64,000 nt of DNA from Oscillospiraceae bacterium (GTDB lineage Bacteria > Bacillota > Clostridia > Oscillospirales > Ruminococcaceae), in NCBI GenBank assembly GCA_017427265.1, contig JAFRTG010000006.1:1-64000 (forward strand), read 5' to 3'. Positions 22,768-31,431 of the stretch are shown piece after piece. The first letter of the stretch is position 1, and each line of letters opens with the position of its first letter. Below the pieces are notes generated by a model. The model made no database searches. It had not been told where the DNA came from and saw only the letters and a list, made by a program, of their open reading frames with translations. The position numbers were made by a program, and so were the translations under genes.

Positions 22768-24717
22768 ATGATAAAGAAGCTGAAGCTGCGCTATCTTGTT
22801 ACAAACATGGCGCTGCTGAGCGGCACACTGATGATCTGTCTGGCGGTGCTGTTCGGAATCATGTATCATTCCGAAATCAGTTCGTCATATACAGTCATGC
22901 AGGAAATGCTGAAAGATGCCAACATGCCAAGCCGTCCGCGGGATGAAGTTTCCCCGACAGCAATGGATATCAAACCGGAAATCGTATCGCTGAGTGAGGA
23001 AATGCCGCAGGATCCGAACGGCGGACAGCAGGGTGCGGCACCGAACGATCAGAATCCGGGAAATCAGCAGCAATACTGGGGCGGTGCTCCGCAATATTAC
23101 ACACAGTATCCGCCAAATCTGTACTGGTACTATCCGCAGCCAGAAAACAACGCGCCGGAACAAAATCAGGATCAGCAGCAGAACAATCAACAGCAGCAGC
23201 CCGAACAGAATCAGCAGCAGAATCCTTCGCAGAACGATCAGCAGCAAAATAACCAGCAGGATACATCCCAGAATCCGAACGGATACTGGGGGACGCCTTC
23301 ACCGTGGAACTGGTGGTCATATCAGCCGTATCCGTACTACGGAAATCCGTATCAGCAGGAAGAACCCCGGCAGACAACTGCGCCTGCTATAACAGCGCCG
23401 CCTGTGACAACAACGCGGGCACACGAATACAGACCTTCGTTTACATTCCCGTTCTGGTTCTATACCACAGCGGCCGCATCCGAAACGCTTCCGCCTGAGA
23501 CACAGCCGTCTGCAGCGGAACCGCGGACAGAACGCAATCAGACACAGAAAAATCCGGCCACGACCGAGACGACTGCTGCACCGGTTGTGGCAGCACCCGT
23601 CAACACGGATACACCGGATCAGACGCCTCAGGACGAAAAAGTCAATACAACCGAACCGATCATTCCGATCGAAGAGGGCAAATACGTTCCGGATGCTCTG
23701 ATTGCTGAGATCGACCCGAACGGCAACATCGAGTTTTACGGCGGAATGGATTCGCAGAATCCCGGTGATGACAGTCTCAGTACAATTAACAAGGCGATGG
23801 ATTCCGTCAGAAAACGCGGCTCAGCGGCAGGTACGGTTGATATCGGAAACAGATCATTCCGTTACGCGACTCAGATGGATCCGACCGGTAATCTCCGCAT
23901 GATTCTGCTTGACCGTTCCGTGGAGCACTCCACACTGCAGAAAATGGTCTTTGTTTTCATGCTGATTACGGTATTCGGCTTGCTCGTGATGTTCGGCATC
24001 AGCCTGACGCTCGCAAACTGGACGGTCAAACCGATCGCTGTTGCATGGGAAAAGCAGAAGCAGTTTGTCGCGGATGCATCCCACGAGCTCAAAACGCCGC
24101 TTGCTGTGATTTCAGCGAACACAGAGGTTATCCTCGCAAATCCGCGCGAATCCGTCTCCGGACAGAGCAAATGGCTGAATTACATTCAGTCCGAAACCAT
24201 GCGCATGTCCAAGCTGATCAGCAATTTGCTTTCCGTTGCGCGCATGGATCATGAAAGCAAATCTAAGATGGATATTGAGCAAATTTCGCTCAGTGATACT
24301 GTCTCGAATATCTGTCTTGTCTTTGAGCCGATCATCTACGAAAACGGAAAAACGCTGAACACGATTATCCACAGAGACATCCTGTTCCGTGCTGAAGAGG
24401 ATAATGTCAAGCAGCTGCTTTCGATTCTCATGGACAATGCCGTACTGCATTCAGTTCCGAAGGCGGAAATCACCGTGACGCTTTCCAGGGATGCGCAGGG
24501 CAAAATCAGACTGGCGGTCTCAAATACCGCAAAGGATATTCCGCAGGAAAAGCTGGCGCATCTGTTCGACCGGTTCTACCGTGTTGATACGGAAGGCAGC
24601 CCGAACGGTTCCGGCCTCGGTTTGAGTATTGCCAAGAGCATTGTAACGCAGATGGGCGGAAAGCTCAGCGTCACCAGTGAAAACAATCTGGTCACGTTCA
24701 CAGCACAGTTCTCGTAA
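22768..24717 (+). CDS. Sensor histidine kinase with long Gln/Asn/Pro/aromatic-rich outer region
   Basis: 649 residues. Membrane helix 1 spans about 12-34 and helix 2 about 392-415. Between them lie some 350 residues outside the cell. Of these, about 90-220 are low-complexity Gln/Asn/Pro with many Trp and Tyr (runs such as QQQNNQQQQPEQNQQQN, NGYWGTPSPWNWWSYQPYPY), followed by a Thr/Pro/Ala linker and a short folded part before helix 2. The cytoplasmic kinase has a HisKA domain with His439 in VADASHELKTPLAVI, the N box in SILMDNAVLHS and the G2 box NGSGLGLSIAKSIV. The cognate regulator is just upstream. No known sensor domain is seen; stickiness to wall or plant polymers is a guess. Confidence 0.9.
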   Translation: MIKKLKLRYLVTNMALLSGTLMICLAVLFGIMYHSEISSSYTVMQEMLKDANMPSRPRDEVSPTAMDIKPEIVSLSEEMPQDPNGGQQGAAPNDQNPGNQQQYWGGAPQYYTQYPPNLYWYYPQPENNAPEQNQDQQQNNQQQQPEQNQQQNPSQNDQQQNNQQDTSQNPNGYWGTPSPWNWWSYQPYPYYGNPYQQEEPRQTTAPAITAPPVTTTRAHEYRPSFTFPFWFYTTAAASETLPPETQPSAAEPRTERNQTQKNPATTETTAAPVVAAPVNTDTPDQTPQDEKVNTTEPIIPIEEGKYVPDALIAEIDPNGNIEFYGGMDSQNPGDDSLSTINKAMDSVRKRGSAAGTVDIGNRSFRYATQMDPTGNLRMILLDRSVEHSTLQKMVFVFMLITVFGLLVMFGISLTLANWTVKPIAVAWEKQKQFVADASHELKTPLAVISANTEVILANPRESVSGQSKWLNYIQSETMRMSKLISNLLSVARMDHESKSKMDIEQISLSDTVSNICLVFEPIIYENGKTLNTIIHRDILFRAEEDNVKQLLSILMDNAVLHSVPKAEITVTLSRDAQGKIRLAVSNTAKDIPQEKLAHLFDRFYRVDTEGSPNGSGLGLSIAKSIVTQMGGKLSVTSENNLVTFTAQFS

Positions 24718-24723
24718 AAAATC

Positions 24724-24763
24724 AGAATCCCGTCGTCAATGAAACGGCGGGATTCTATTTTTC
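24724..24763 (+). terminator. Intrinsic terminator of the two-component operon
   Basis: AGAATCCCG-T-CGT ... ACG-G-CGGGATTCT stem followed by ATTTTTCTG. The next gene starts 36 nt later, so some read-through may feed it. Confidence 0.75.
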
Positions 24764-24798
24764 TGCACAATCGCATATATTTCTTCCGGGGTGATGCA

Positions 24799-26307
24799 AT
24801 GAATGCACAAAAAAACCGGATCATGAAGGAAACTGCGATACTCAGCCTTTGTTCTGTCAGTCTTCAGGGACTTGGGCTGCTGTTCAATATTTTTCTGACC
24901 AAAAGACTGGGTGCGCCGGCCATCGGAATGATGACACTCGCGGGCTCGTTTTACGGACTTGCAGCCGTGCTCAGCGGCGGCAGCGGATTTGTCGCAGCAA
25001 GCCGTTTTTTATCGGAAGAGCTTGGCTGTAAACGAAATCCGGGGCTGATTTTTCGCTATGCACTGCGGTTTTGTACGCTGCTGAGCTGTTCAGCTGCCGT
25101 GATTTTGTTTCTGTTCGCGCCGCAGACGGCTGAACTTGCCATGAAGACAACCGGTGCCGTTCCTGCAATCCGGATTCTGAGCCTGACGCTCCCTCTTTCT
25201 GCAATCAGCGCCTGCTTAAAGGGTCGATGCTATGCGTATCACCGGATTTATATTCCGGTATTTGCAGAATGTGTAGAGTTTATGGTGAAATCCAGTGCAC
25301 AGGCCATCTGCACGCTTTGGTTGATCCCATCAAATAAAATAACAGTTTTAACTTCATTTGCAGTTTCTATCGCAGCAGGGCAGGGGAGCTCTCTGTTCTT
25401 TTTACTGATGATGCGGTTCAAAACGCAGGAGAATCTGTCCGGCTGCACGATTTCTTTCCGGCAATTTATCCGGAAGCTGCTTCCGATCATGGGCAATGCC
25501 TGTCTTGTAGCAATCCTCGGCAGCGCAAACGACGCACTTGTGCCGCTTTGTCTGCTGCAGTACGGAAACAGCACGGAAGAAGCGCTCGCACAATTCGGTT
25601 CCTTTGAGGCAATCATCCTGCCGACGCTGTTTTTTCCTTCCGTGATTCAGTGCTGTATGTCCGGCCTGCTGGTTCCGGTTTTGTCGCGTGAAAAAGCAGC
25701 CGGTCACGTTGATGAAATCAGAATGATGACGGAACGTGTTCTGGAACAAACTGTATCATACGCATTTTGCATTGTACTGATTTTGGTGCAATTCGGAAAT
25801 GAAATCGGCTGTTTGCTCGGCGGAGACACTTTCACCGGAGCTGTTCTGTGCCGAATGGCACCCGTTGTTCCTTTGATTTATCTTGAAATCATTCTCGAAG
25901 GCATTCTGCGGGGACTGGGCAAGCAAAACTTTTCGTCCCTGAATTATCTTGCAGAATATATTGTGCGTATTTCCGTGCTTTTGATTTGCGTACCGCTGTT
26001 CGGCTTTTACGGAATCGCCGCGTCGTACATGGCCTGCAATCTGACCGGCAATGCCGTCCGGCTTTCTTTTGTCCTGCGCACAACCGGATTAAAGCCTGTC
26101 GTGAAACGGATTTTTCTCAGACCGCTGTTCACAATGCTGTTTAGCTGGCAGTTCACCCAGCTGCTTATGACACTCAGCCGGAATCTGTCAATTCCGGCTC
26201 CTGCAAGGACCTGTTCTTTCCTTGCAATTACAATTTCCATGTACATGGCCTTGCTGTATCTGCTCAATCACACACCGAAAAAAAGACGTTTGCAGTCCGC
26301 TGCATAA
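24799..26307 (+). CDS. MATE/MurJ-superfamily flippase (SpoVB/polysaccharide export type)
   Basis: 502 residues with about 13-14 hydrophobic helices, of the MOP exporter superfamily that moves lipid-linked glycans. Start of fold: KETAILSLCSVSLQGLGLLFNIFLTKRLGAPAIGMM, typical of SpoVB/YtgP-like proteins. Internal helices carry the expected Gly/Pro breaks and the LGSANDALVPLCLLQYG repeat-2 region. It may flip lipid II or a surface glycan precursor. ATG 24799 is chosen because GGGGTGA is upstream; the longer frame begins inside the terminator. Ends at a strong terminator shared with azlD. Confidence 0.82.
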   Translation: MNAQKNRIMKETAILSLCSVSLQGLGLLFNIFLTKRLGAPAIGMMTLAGSFYGLAAVLSGGSGFVAASRFLSEELGCKRNPGLIFRYALRFCTLLSCSAAVILFLFAPQTAELAMKTTGAVPAIRILSLTLPLSAISACLKGRCYAYHRIYIPVFAECVEFMVKSSAQAICTLWLIPSNKITVLTSFAVSIAAGQGSSLFFLLMMRFKTQENLSGCTISFRQFIRKLLPIMGNACLVAILGSANDALVPLCLLQYGNSTEEALAQFGSFEAIILPTLFFPSVIQCCMSGLLVPVLSREKAAGHVDEIRMMTERVLEQTVSYAFCIVLILVQFGNEIGCLLGGDTFTGAVLCRMAPVVPLIYLEIILEGILRGLGKQNFSSLNYLAEYIVRISVLLICVPLFGFYGIAASYMACNLTGNAVRLSFVLRTTGLKPVVKRIFLRPLFTMLFSWQFTQLLMTLSRNLSIPAPARTCSFLAITISMYMALLYLLNHTPKKRRLQSAA

Positions 26308-26308
26308 C

Positions 26309-26348
26309 AAGCGGCCTCCCGGATCGTGCCAGTACCGGAAGGCCGCTT
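26309..26348. terminator. Bidirectional terminator between flippase and azlD
   Basis: AAGCGGCCT-C-CCGG ... CCGG-A-AGGCCGCTT, 13 paired bases, between the convergent gene ends. Confidence 0.75.
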
Positions 26349-26352
26349 CCAT

Positions 26353-26664
26353 TCAGATCAGCGGAAGCAGCAGCATTGCCAGATAGGCGGCTGCCGAGGC
26401 AGAAAGTGCAACAACAATCAGAGGTAATCCGAAGAAAGCCATAATAACCGCGACAACAGTTCCGGCGATCGACGACGGCAGATCATTTGTAGCATAGAAA
26501 ATCGACGGTATGGTCATTGCGCTCAAAACTGCATACGGAATATAGTAAAGCAGATTTTTCACGAATTGATTCTCGATTTTGCGCCGGATAAACACAAGCG
26601 GGATCATCCGGATGAAATACGTGGTCAGCGCCATAACGGCAATTGATAACAGAATGCGTGTCAT
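26353..26664 (-). CDS. azlD: Branched-chain amino acid exporter small subunit AzlD
   Basis: 103 residues with about four hydrophobic helices. The sequence ALTTYFIRMIPLVFIRRKIE and NLLYYIPYAVLSAMTIPSIF is typical of AzlD (COG4392/COG1687 type). It works with AzlC in export of branched-chain amino acids and analogues. Its ATG overlaps the azlC stop by 4 nt (ATGA), so translation is coupled. Confidence 0.9.
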   Translation of the reverse strand: MTRILLSIAVMALTTYFIRMIPLVFIRRKIENQFVKNLLYYIPYAVLSAMTIPSIFYATNDLPSSIAGTVVAVIMAFFGLPLIVVALSASAAAYLAMLLLPLI

Positions 26665-27368
26665 GCGTCTGCCTCCTTTGACTCAGCGTCATCAGCCGGA
26701 AAGAAGGCTGCTCCGATCACAGCAGCAATGACGGATGCGATAATCATTGCAAAGCCGCCGCTGAGCGAAGTCACAGCGAATTTCAGGAATACTGAGATCG
26801 CAGCTGCAATCAGGATGACCGCAAGGATCCCGCGTGATTTGCGTGCCGGCGGAAGGATAATCGCAAGGAACATGCCGTACAGTGCAATGCCGAGTGCGTT
26901 TGTCAGTTTAACAGGCAAAAGCGTACCTGCGGCCGCGCCAAGCCATGTTCCGCATGTCCAGCCCAGAAACGATATCAGAATCAAGCCGTACATATACTTT
27001 GGTTTCAGCGGTTCAGGCTGCAAGGATGCTACGGCAAAAATTTCATCGGTAACACCGTATGAAGTCAGCAGTCGCTGCGGCAGTCGGAATGAACGATCCG
27101 TCTTTTGGGATAAAGCGAGCGTCATCAGCGCATAACGAATATTGATAACGAGCTCAGCCAGAAACAACTCTGCAAATGCAGCATGTTCTGCAATCAGACC
27201 GACGCCTGCAACCTGACCGGCCGAAGTCAGATTTGTGACAGAAATCAGCACGGCTTGCCAGACAGTCAGTCCGGACTGAACAGCCAGAATGCCGAAGCTG
27301 AATGACACAGACAGATATCCAAGTGCGATTGAAACGCCTTGAACGAAACCTTTCCGAAATTCGTGCAT
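26661..27368 (-). CDS. azlC: Branched-chain amino acid exporter large subunit AzlC
   Basis: 235 residues with about seven hydrophobic helices. Family motifs FRKGFVQGVSIALGYLSVSF, TNLTSAGQVAGVGLI and ELVINIRYALMTLAL are those of AzlC/YgaZ. With AzlD it forms an exporter of branched-chain amino acids. ATG 27368 is preferred over 27386 because the promoter at 27401-27429 would leave too short a leader for the latter and GGAAAGG lies 9 nt before 27368. An inverted repeat lies just upstream of the promoter. Confidence 0.9.
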   Translation of the reverse strand: MHEFRKGFVQGVSIALGYLSVSFSFGILAVQSGLTVWQAVLISVTNLTSAGQVAGVGLIAEHAAFAELFLAELVINIRYALMTLALSQKTDRSFRLPQRLLTSYGVTDEIFAVASLQPEPLKPKYMYGLILISFLGWTCGTWLGAAAGTLLPVKLTNALGIALYGMFLAIILPPARKSRGILAVILIAAAISVFLKFAVTSLSGGFAMIIASVIAAVIGAAFFPADDAESKEADA

Positions 27369-27400
27369 GGCATAAATCCTTTCCATGATATTACCTATGC

Positions 27401-27429
27401 ATTATACCAGATTCCGGCGGGATTGTCAA
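27401..27429 (-). promoter_or_regulatory. azlCD promoter
   Basis: TTGACA (27424-27429) - 17 nt - TATAAT (27401-27406). Confidence 0.78.
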
Positions 27430-27451
27430 CCGGCTTTTTTCGCCCCCTCTA

Positions 27452-27479
27452 ATTGCACCAAATTTATCTTAGGTGCAAT
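27452..27479. repeat. Inverted repeat ATTGCACC - 12 nt - GGTGCAAT
   Basis: Perfect 8-bp arms at 27452-27459 and 27472-27479, 23 bp upstream of the azlC -35 box. An operator-like position for an activator or repressor. Confidence 0.5.
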
Positions 27480-27528
27480 ATAATGGAGAAACAGTTACCG
27501 GATCCTTTTGATCCCCCGCCGTCAGATT

Positions 27529-27570
27529 CTGTTACCAAACACCTGACAGATTGCAGATGTTTGGTAACAG
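27529..27570. repeat. 13-bp inverted repeat after the GH-dockerin gene
   Basis: CTGTTACCAAACA (27529-27541) and TGTTTGGTAACAG (27558-27570) around a 16-nt loop, just after the end of the GH-A-like dockerin gene. No T-run follows on either strand, so it is not a classic terminator. It may still end transcription or protect the mRNA 3' end. Confidence 0.55.
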
Positions 27571-27582
27571 TTCACCCGTATA

Positions 27583-30189
27583 TTACAGCAGCTTTTGCTT
27601 CAACAGGTTCAAATCTCTGACATCAATCACGGAGTCCGCGTTTAAGTCAGCAGCCGCAGGATTGGCCAGCGTCCGGTCTGCGGTCAGCAGCCATCGAATC
27701 AATGCTTCTGCATCCGCGGAATCAAAAACACGGTCACCGTTGATATCCATTGCAGTTGAATCTGCCGGATATCCGTACAATGCAAGTTCGTTCAGTTCGC
27801 CGCCGCCTTTGACAATTTTCAGCAGATCAGTCGGCGCGGAATCCTGCAGAATACTCATGCTTCTTGCCATATAGCTGTCCAAATCCGAACGACAGAGCAG
27901 CCGGTCGGTTCTGGCATCGTAAACCTCAAAGCTGCCGGTTCCGTATGTATCAAAGATACCAAAGCCATCCAGAACATACGGCTGATCCAGTTTCACATAA
28001 CATGTGATATTCGATGTTCGGACATTTGTTTCCGGTGTTTTCAGCGCCGCGGTATCGCTGTAGCGGTATTCCGGCATGGTCTGCGGCTCATCAAACAAGC
28101 GGTAAAACTGATTCAGCGTTCCGTTTTCCGGGATATCAGACAGATTACAGACATCAGATGAAAAGTCTGCCTTCAGGCTGATTGCAGCCGGACGAATTTG
28201 TTTGCCTTTTTGGTTAACGATTTGTTTCTCCTTGGTTGAAATACTCAGAAAAACCGGTGTTTCGCTGACTGTCAGCTGAACCTTTCCGTCTTTTACAGGT
28301 AGTTCGGAGACAAGCCCTTCCGCGCATCCGCCCGGAATCGTCAGATAAACGTGAGCGCCTGCAGGCACAACGACAGAACAGTTTTCCATGACGTTTCCTT
28401 CTGATGTCGGAAGCCACAGACAATAGATGGATGTTCCGTCCGATCGGTCAATAAAGAAATATTTTTTGAAAGCATCGTCTGTCATATCTGCAGCAAAATA
28501 TGCATTTTTCAGTACATCCCGCATACAGGCAACATAATACCAAGCGAGTTTTTTGTTCCACTCCCCTTTTCCGGTCACCAGCCCGGAATTATAGTATACG
28601 CCCTCACCTTCATCGCGCAGCTGAAATTTCGTCATGCGGTCAACACCGCATTCAAATGCAAGTAAATACGTGCGTGCGACGCGCTGCGCATATTTCAGCT
28701 GATAATCTTCATTCAGGTGATTGTCAATGCCTTCCTGTTCGCAGTCCTGCATCGGCACTTCAAATTCAGAGATCCACAGCTCGGTTCCGCGCGCATTTTC
28801 GTCGATCCATTTTTTTATTTCACGCACACGCGCTGAAAAGCCGGAGTCCTCCGGATTATATGTATCGGGGCCGAGATGAATATTGATGATGTCAACTGCA
28901 AATTTTCCGTCAGAACGGTGATAATCAAACCACAGCTTCATCTCCGAAAGATAATCCAGCACGGAGGCTGTCGAGAGCAAGCCGCCGACCGCGAGCTTAA
29001 AATCCGAATCTGCCTGCTTGACGCCGGCATTCGGAATTGTGCCTTCGTGACCGTCATAATCCGCCGAGCACATAGCAGCAAGCTCATACGGCGTAAAATA
29101 ATTTGCCTTGCCTGCCCATGTTTTATTCGGTTCGTTGCAGTTTTCCAACGCATTCAGCAGGCCGAGTCCGGTTTTCGTTTCGGAGCCTTCTGCAACATGC
29201 AGAGATTCAGCCGGAATATCAGGGTTGCTGCCGTACCTTGCCGCAACCTGATACATTGCCTGCGCGTGCATCTGATAGCTTGCGGCATCGGTTGTGTCAG
29301 CACCTTCCGGAACCGGTATTTCAGGCGGCTTTGTCCCGCCGGAAATCACGGAGCTTCCGCCCTGAAAGCACGGAATGACACTGATATTCAGTTCCTTCAT
29401 TGCGGCATAATAACTGTCCATGTCGCCCCATGTTCCCTGCGTAAATTTGACAGCACCGTCGTCTGCAAGCAGCCAGCTGAGATTGTGATACTCGCGGATG
29501 TTTCCTGCCGCCATAATCGCGGACATCGGATCATCTATAAATGCGTTGAATCCAATGCGCTGACCTGCAAACAGATCGATTTTCTGTCCGCCCGAAGGAT
29601 GTGCGGCGGTTTTCGCAATTTGTGCTTCTGTCAGATCGGAAACACGGTAGCCGTAAATTGCAAGCTCCGCGACACCGCTGTCTCCGCAGGGCGTCGAAAA
29701 ACGAAGATAACGTGTCGTGGCAGGTTCAGCAATCGTGACGCCGCGCCAGACCTGATAAGCGTCCGTCGTAAAACTGCCGATCTGCTCCCATGCAAACGGC
29801 TCCCCTGCTTCGATCGTCCAATCCTGCACACCGTTGTTATCGAGAAAACAAACGCCCGTGATAATATAATTGCCGCCGAGATCCATATAAAAGGAATCCT
29901 CGCCGAACTCTGACTGCATATTCGGCTTCCAGTTTTTGCTTCGGTCCGTGTTCGCCCAGAGCGTCTGATTGACCTTCGTGTTCTCCGGAGAATCCGGCAC
30001 TTTATCCTGATCGTCAAAGAGAACCGATGCCGGATTCAGATAATCTGCCCCGATATAAACAAGGTTCTCGTCCATCACAGAAAACAGCGTTGCATCGAGT
30101 AAGGCAGGCTCCGGCGCAGCCTGAACTTGCGGTACCCACGGCGCAAGAAGAAGGCTTGCTGCGATCATTGCGGTCACTCTGTGTTTCAT
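27583..30189 (-). CDS. Secreted clan GH-A-like glycoside hydrolase with dockerin
   Basis: 868 residues. Signal peptide 1-25 (MIAASLLLAPWVPQVQA). Residues about 35-185 look like a discoidin-type beta-sandwich. Residues about 205-620 resemble a (beta/alpha)8 hydrolase of clan GH-A: ALENCNEPNKTW with candidate acid/base Glu353 and ELWISEFEVP with candidate nucleophile Glu475. A second discoidin-like domain follows (about 685-805), then a C-terminal dockerin (about 812-868) with DINGDRVFDSADAEALIRW and DLNADSVIDVRDLNLLKQKL. Start ATG 30189 sits behind GGGGGTGACAGCT. I cannot name the GH family (GH39/GH30-like are options) or the substrate. It has its own promoter at 30220-30249. Confidence 0.78.
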   Translation of the reverse strand: MKHRVTAMIAASLLLAPWVPQVQAAPEPALLDATLFSVMDENLVYIGADYLNPASVLFDDQDKVPDSPENTKVNQTLWANTDRSKNWKPNMQSEFGEDSFYMDLGGNYIITGVCFLDNNGVQDWTIEAGEPFAWEQIGSFTTDAYQVWRGVTIAEPATTRYLRFSTPCGDSGVAELAIYGYRVSDLTEAQIAKTAAHPSGGQKIDLFAGQRIGFNAFIDDPMSAIMAAGNIREYHNLSWLLADDGAVKFTQGTWGDMDSYYAAMKELNISVIPCFQGGSSVISGGTKPPEIPVPEGADTTDAASYQMHAQAMYQVAARYGSNPDIPAESLHVAEGSETKTGLGLLNALENCNEPNKTWAGKANYFTPYELAAMCSADYDGHEGTIPNAGVKQADSDFKLAVGGLLSTASVLDYLSEMKLWFDYHRSDGKFAVDIINIHLGPDTYNPEDSGFSARVREIKKWIDENARGTELWISEFEVPMQDCEQEGIDNHLNEDYQLKYAQRVARTYLLAFECGVDRMTKFQLRDEGEGVYYNSGLVTGKGEWNKKLAWYYVACMRDVLKNAYFAADMTDDAFKKYFFIDRSDGTSIYCLWLPTSEGNVMENCSVVVPAGAHVYLTIPGGCAEGLVSELPVKDGKVQLTVSETPVFLSISTKEKQIVNQKGKQIRPAAISLKADFSSDVCNLSDIPENGTLNQFYRLFDEPQTMPEYRYSDTAALKTPETNVRTSNITCYVKLDQPYVLDGFGIFDTYGTGSFEVYDARTDRLLCRSDLDSYMARSMSILQDSAPTDLLKIVKGGGELNELALYGYPADSTAMDINGDRVFDSADAEALIRWLLTADRTLANPAAADLNADSVIDVRDLNLLKQKLL

Positions 30190-30219
30190 AGCTGTCACCC
30201 CCAAAACATTTTATAGTTA

Positions 30220-30249
30220 TATTATACATCTTTCACGTCGGATTGTCAA
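30220..30249 (-). promoter_or_regulatory. Promoter of the GH-dockerin gene
   Basis: TTGACA (30244-30249) - 18 nt - TATAAT (30220-30225), back to back with the AEC gene promoter. Confidence 0.72.
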
Positions 30250-30296
30250 GGCATATTGTGCACGAAAGATATTCGTTCTGACCGTTTGCTTGTTTC

Positions 30297-30325
30297 TTGA
30301 CAAACAGGCAGATTCGCAGTATAAT
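30297..30325 (+). promoter_or_regulatory. AEC permease promoter and leader hairpin
   Basis: TTGACA (30297-30302) - 17 nt - TATAAT (30320-30325). The transcript then carries a 9-bp hairpin GAAGTGCGG / CCGCACTTC (30351-30376) just before the ribosome site. Confidence 0.75.
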
Positions 30326-30395
30326 AGTACCGGATGATGAAAAAAACCTGAAGTGCGGCCGCAAAGACCGCACTTCTTCTGTGAAATGAGGTTCT

Positions 30396-31373
30396 ATGAA
30401 TTTTTCGATTTCTGCTGTTATTATGCAGATGGGCAAGCTGTTTTTGCTGCTGATGCTCGGCTATTTTCTCGCACGGATCGAAATCCTCGATCTGCACACC
30501 AAGCAAAAGCTGACCAAGCTGCTGCTCTATGTGACGACACCGATGATGATGATCGACGCATTCTATGACCGGATGCAAATGATCGTTTCTGAACCGGAAC
30601 AGAACAGTCTGTCGGTCGGAATGCTGTTCGCGTATTCATTTTTGTTTTATCTGCTGCTGATTGTGCTTGCAGTGATTCTGGTGTACGGCACGCGAACGCC
30701 GAAGAAGGAGCGGCGGCTTTATCTGTTCATGACAATCTTCGGCAATGTCGGTTTTATGGGCTTTCCGGTCGTATCCTCTGTATTCGGCACAGAGGGGCTG
30801 TTCTATGCAGCCATCCTGAACAGTGTTTTCAATATTTTCGTCTATACGTTCGGCGTCATTCTGATGGGCGGCGGCGGAGAAGATTCATCGGGTTCAACGC
30901 TCGCACAGATCAAGGCTGTTCCGTGGAAAAAACTGCTTCTGACACCTGCTGTACTCTGTACTGCTGTCGGATTGGTTATCTTCATCTTCCGGATTCATTT
31001 GCCGGAAATTCTGGCCGATACCTGTGATACACTCGGCGGCCTCACCTCCCCGCTGGCCATGCTGGTTGTCGGCGCGAATCTGAACGGCATGAATGCCAGA
31101 AAAATGCTGACAAACAAACGCATGAATCTTTATGTTCTGCTGCGACAGATCGCGCTCCCGCTGGTTTTCTGGGCGATTATCCGTCATATCGTCTCGCATG
31201 AAATTCTTGCACCGACGCTCCTGCTGCTTTCCTGTATGCCGGTTGCCAATACCACGGCGCTGTTCGCAACAGAATACGGCGGAGACGAACATCTTGCATC
31301 GCAGGGCATTTTTCTGACAACGCTTTTTTCGCTGATCTCATTCCCTCTGATTATCTGGCTCTGTGTCCGCTGA
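30396..31373 (+). CDS. AEC family (auxin efflux carrier-like) permease
   Basis: 325 residues with about ten hydrophobic helices in two halves. N-terminal MQMGKLFLLLMLGYFLARI and LTKLLLYVTTPMMMIDAF, with the conserved FGNVGFMGFPVVSSVFGTEG motif and the second-half LGGLTSPLAMLVVGANL, are typical of the AEC family, whose bacterial members carry organic acids such as malate. The substrate is unknown. RBS TGAGG before ATG 30396. The leader hairpin lies within 20 nt of the RBS. Confidence 0.85.
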   Translation: MNFSISAVIMQMGKLFLLLMLGYFLARIEILDLHTKQKLTKLLLYVTTPMMMIDAFYDRMQMIVSEPEQNSLSVGMLFAYSFLFYLLLIVLAVILVYGTRTPKKERRLYLFMTIFGNVGFMGFPVVSSVFGTEGLFYAAILNSVFNIFVYTFGVILMGGGGEDSSGSTLAQIKAVPWKKLLLTPAVLCTAVGLVIFIFRIHLPEILADTCDTLGGLTSPLAMLVVGANLNGMNARKMLTNKRMNLYVLLRQIALPLVFWAIIRHIVSHEILAPTLLLLSCMPVANTTALFATEYGGDEHLASQGIFLTTLFSLISFPLIIWLCVR

Positions 31374-31388
31374 TTTCACACATACGGA

Positions 31389-31430
31389 AAGCGGTGTACC
31401 GTCCGTTCGGGCGATACACCGCTTGTTTTT
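31389..31430. terminator. Terminator between AEC gene and GH9 gene
   Basis: AAGCGGTGTA-C-CG ... CG-A-TACACCGCTT with a long T run on the plus strand. It serves the AEC gene and, from the other side, the end of the GH9 gene. Confidence 0.82.
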
Positions 31431-31431
31431 T

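Noticed and set aside
23161-23280. CAG/AAC-rich repeats as a possible CRISPR or microsatellite
   Set aside because: They are codons for the Gln/Asn-rich part of the sensor kinase and stay in frame; no repeat-spacer pattern.
30351-30376. Leader hairpin of the AEC gene as a terminator
   Set aside because: The stem is followed by TTCTG, not a T-run, and the ribosome site comes at once; it is at most a weak control element.
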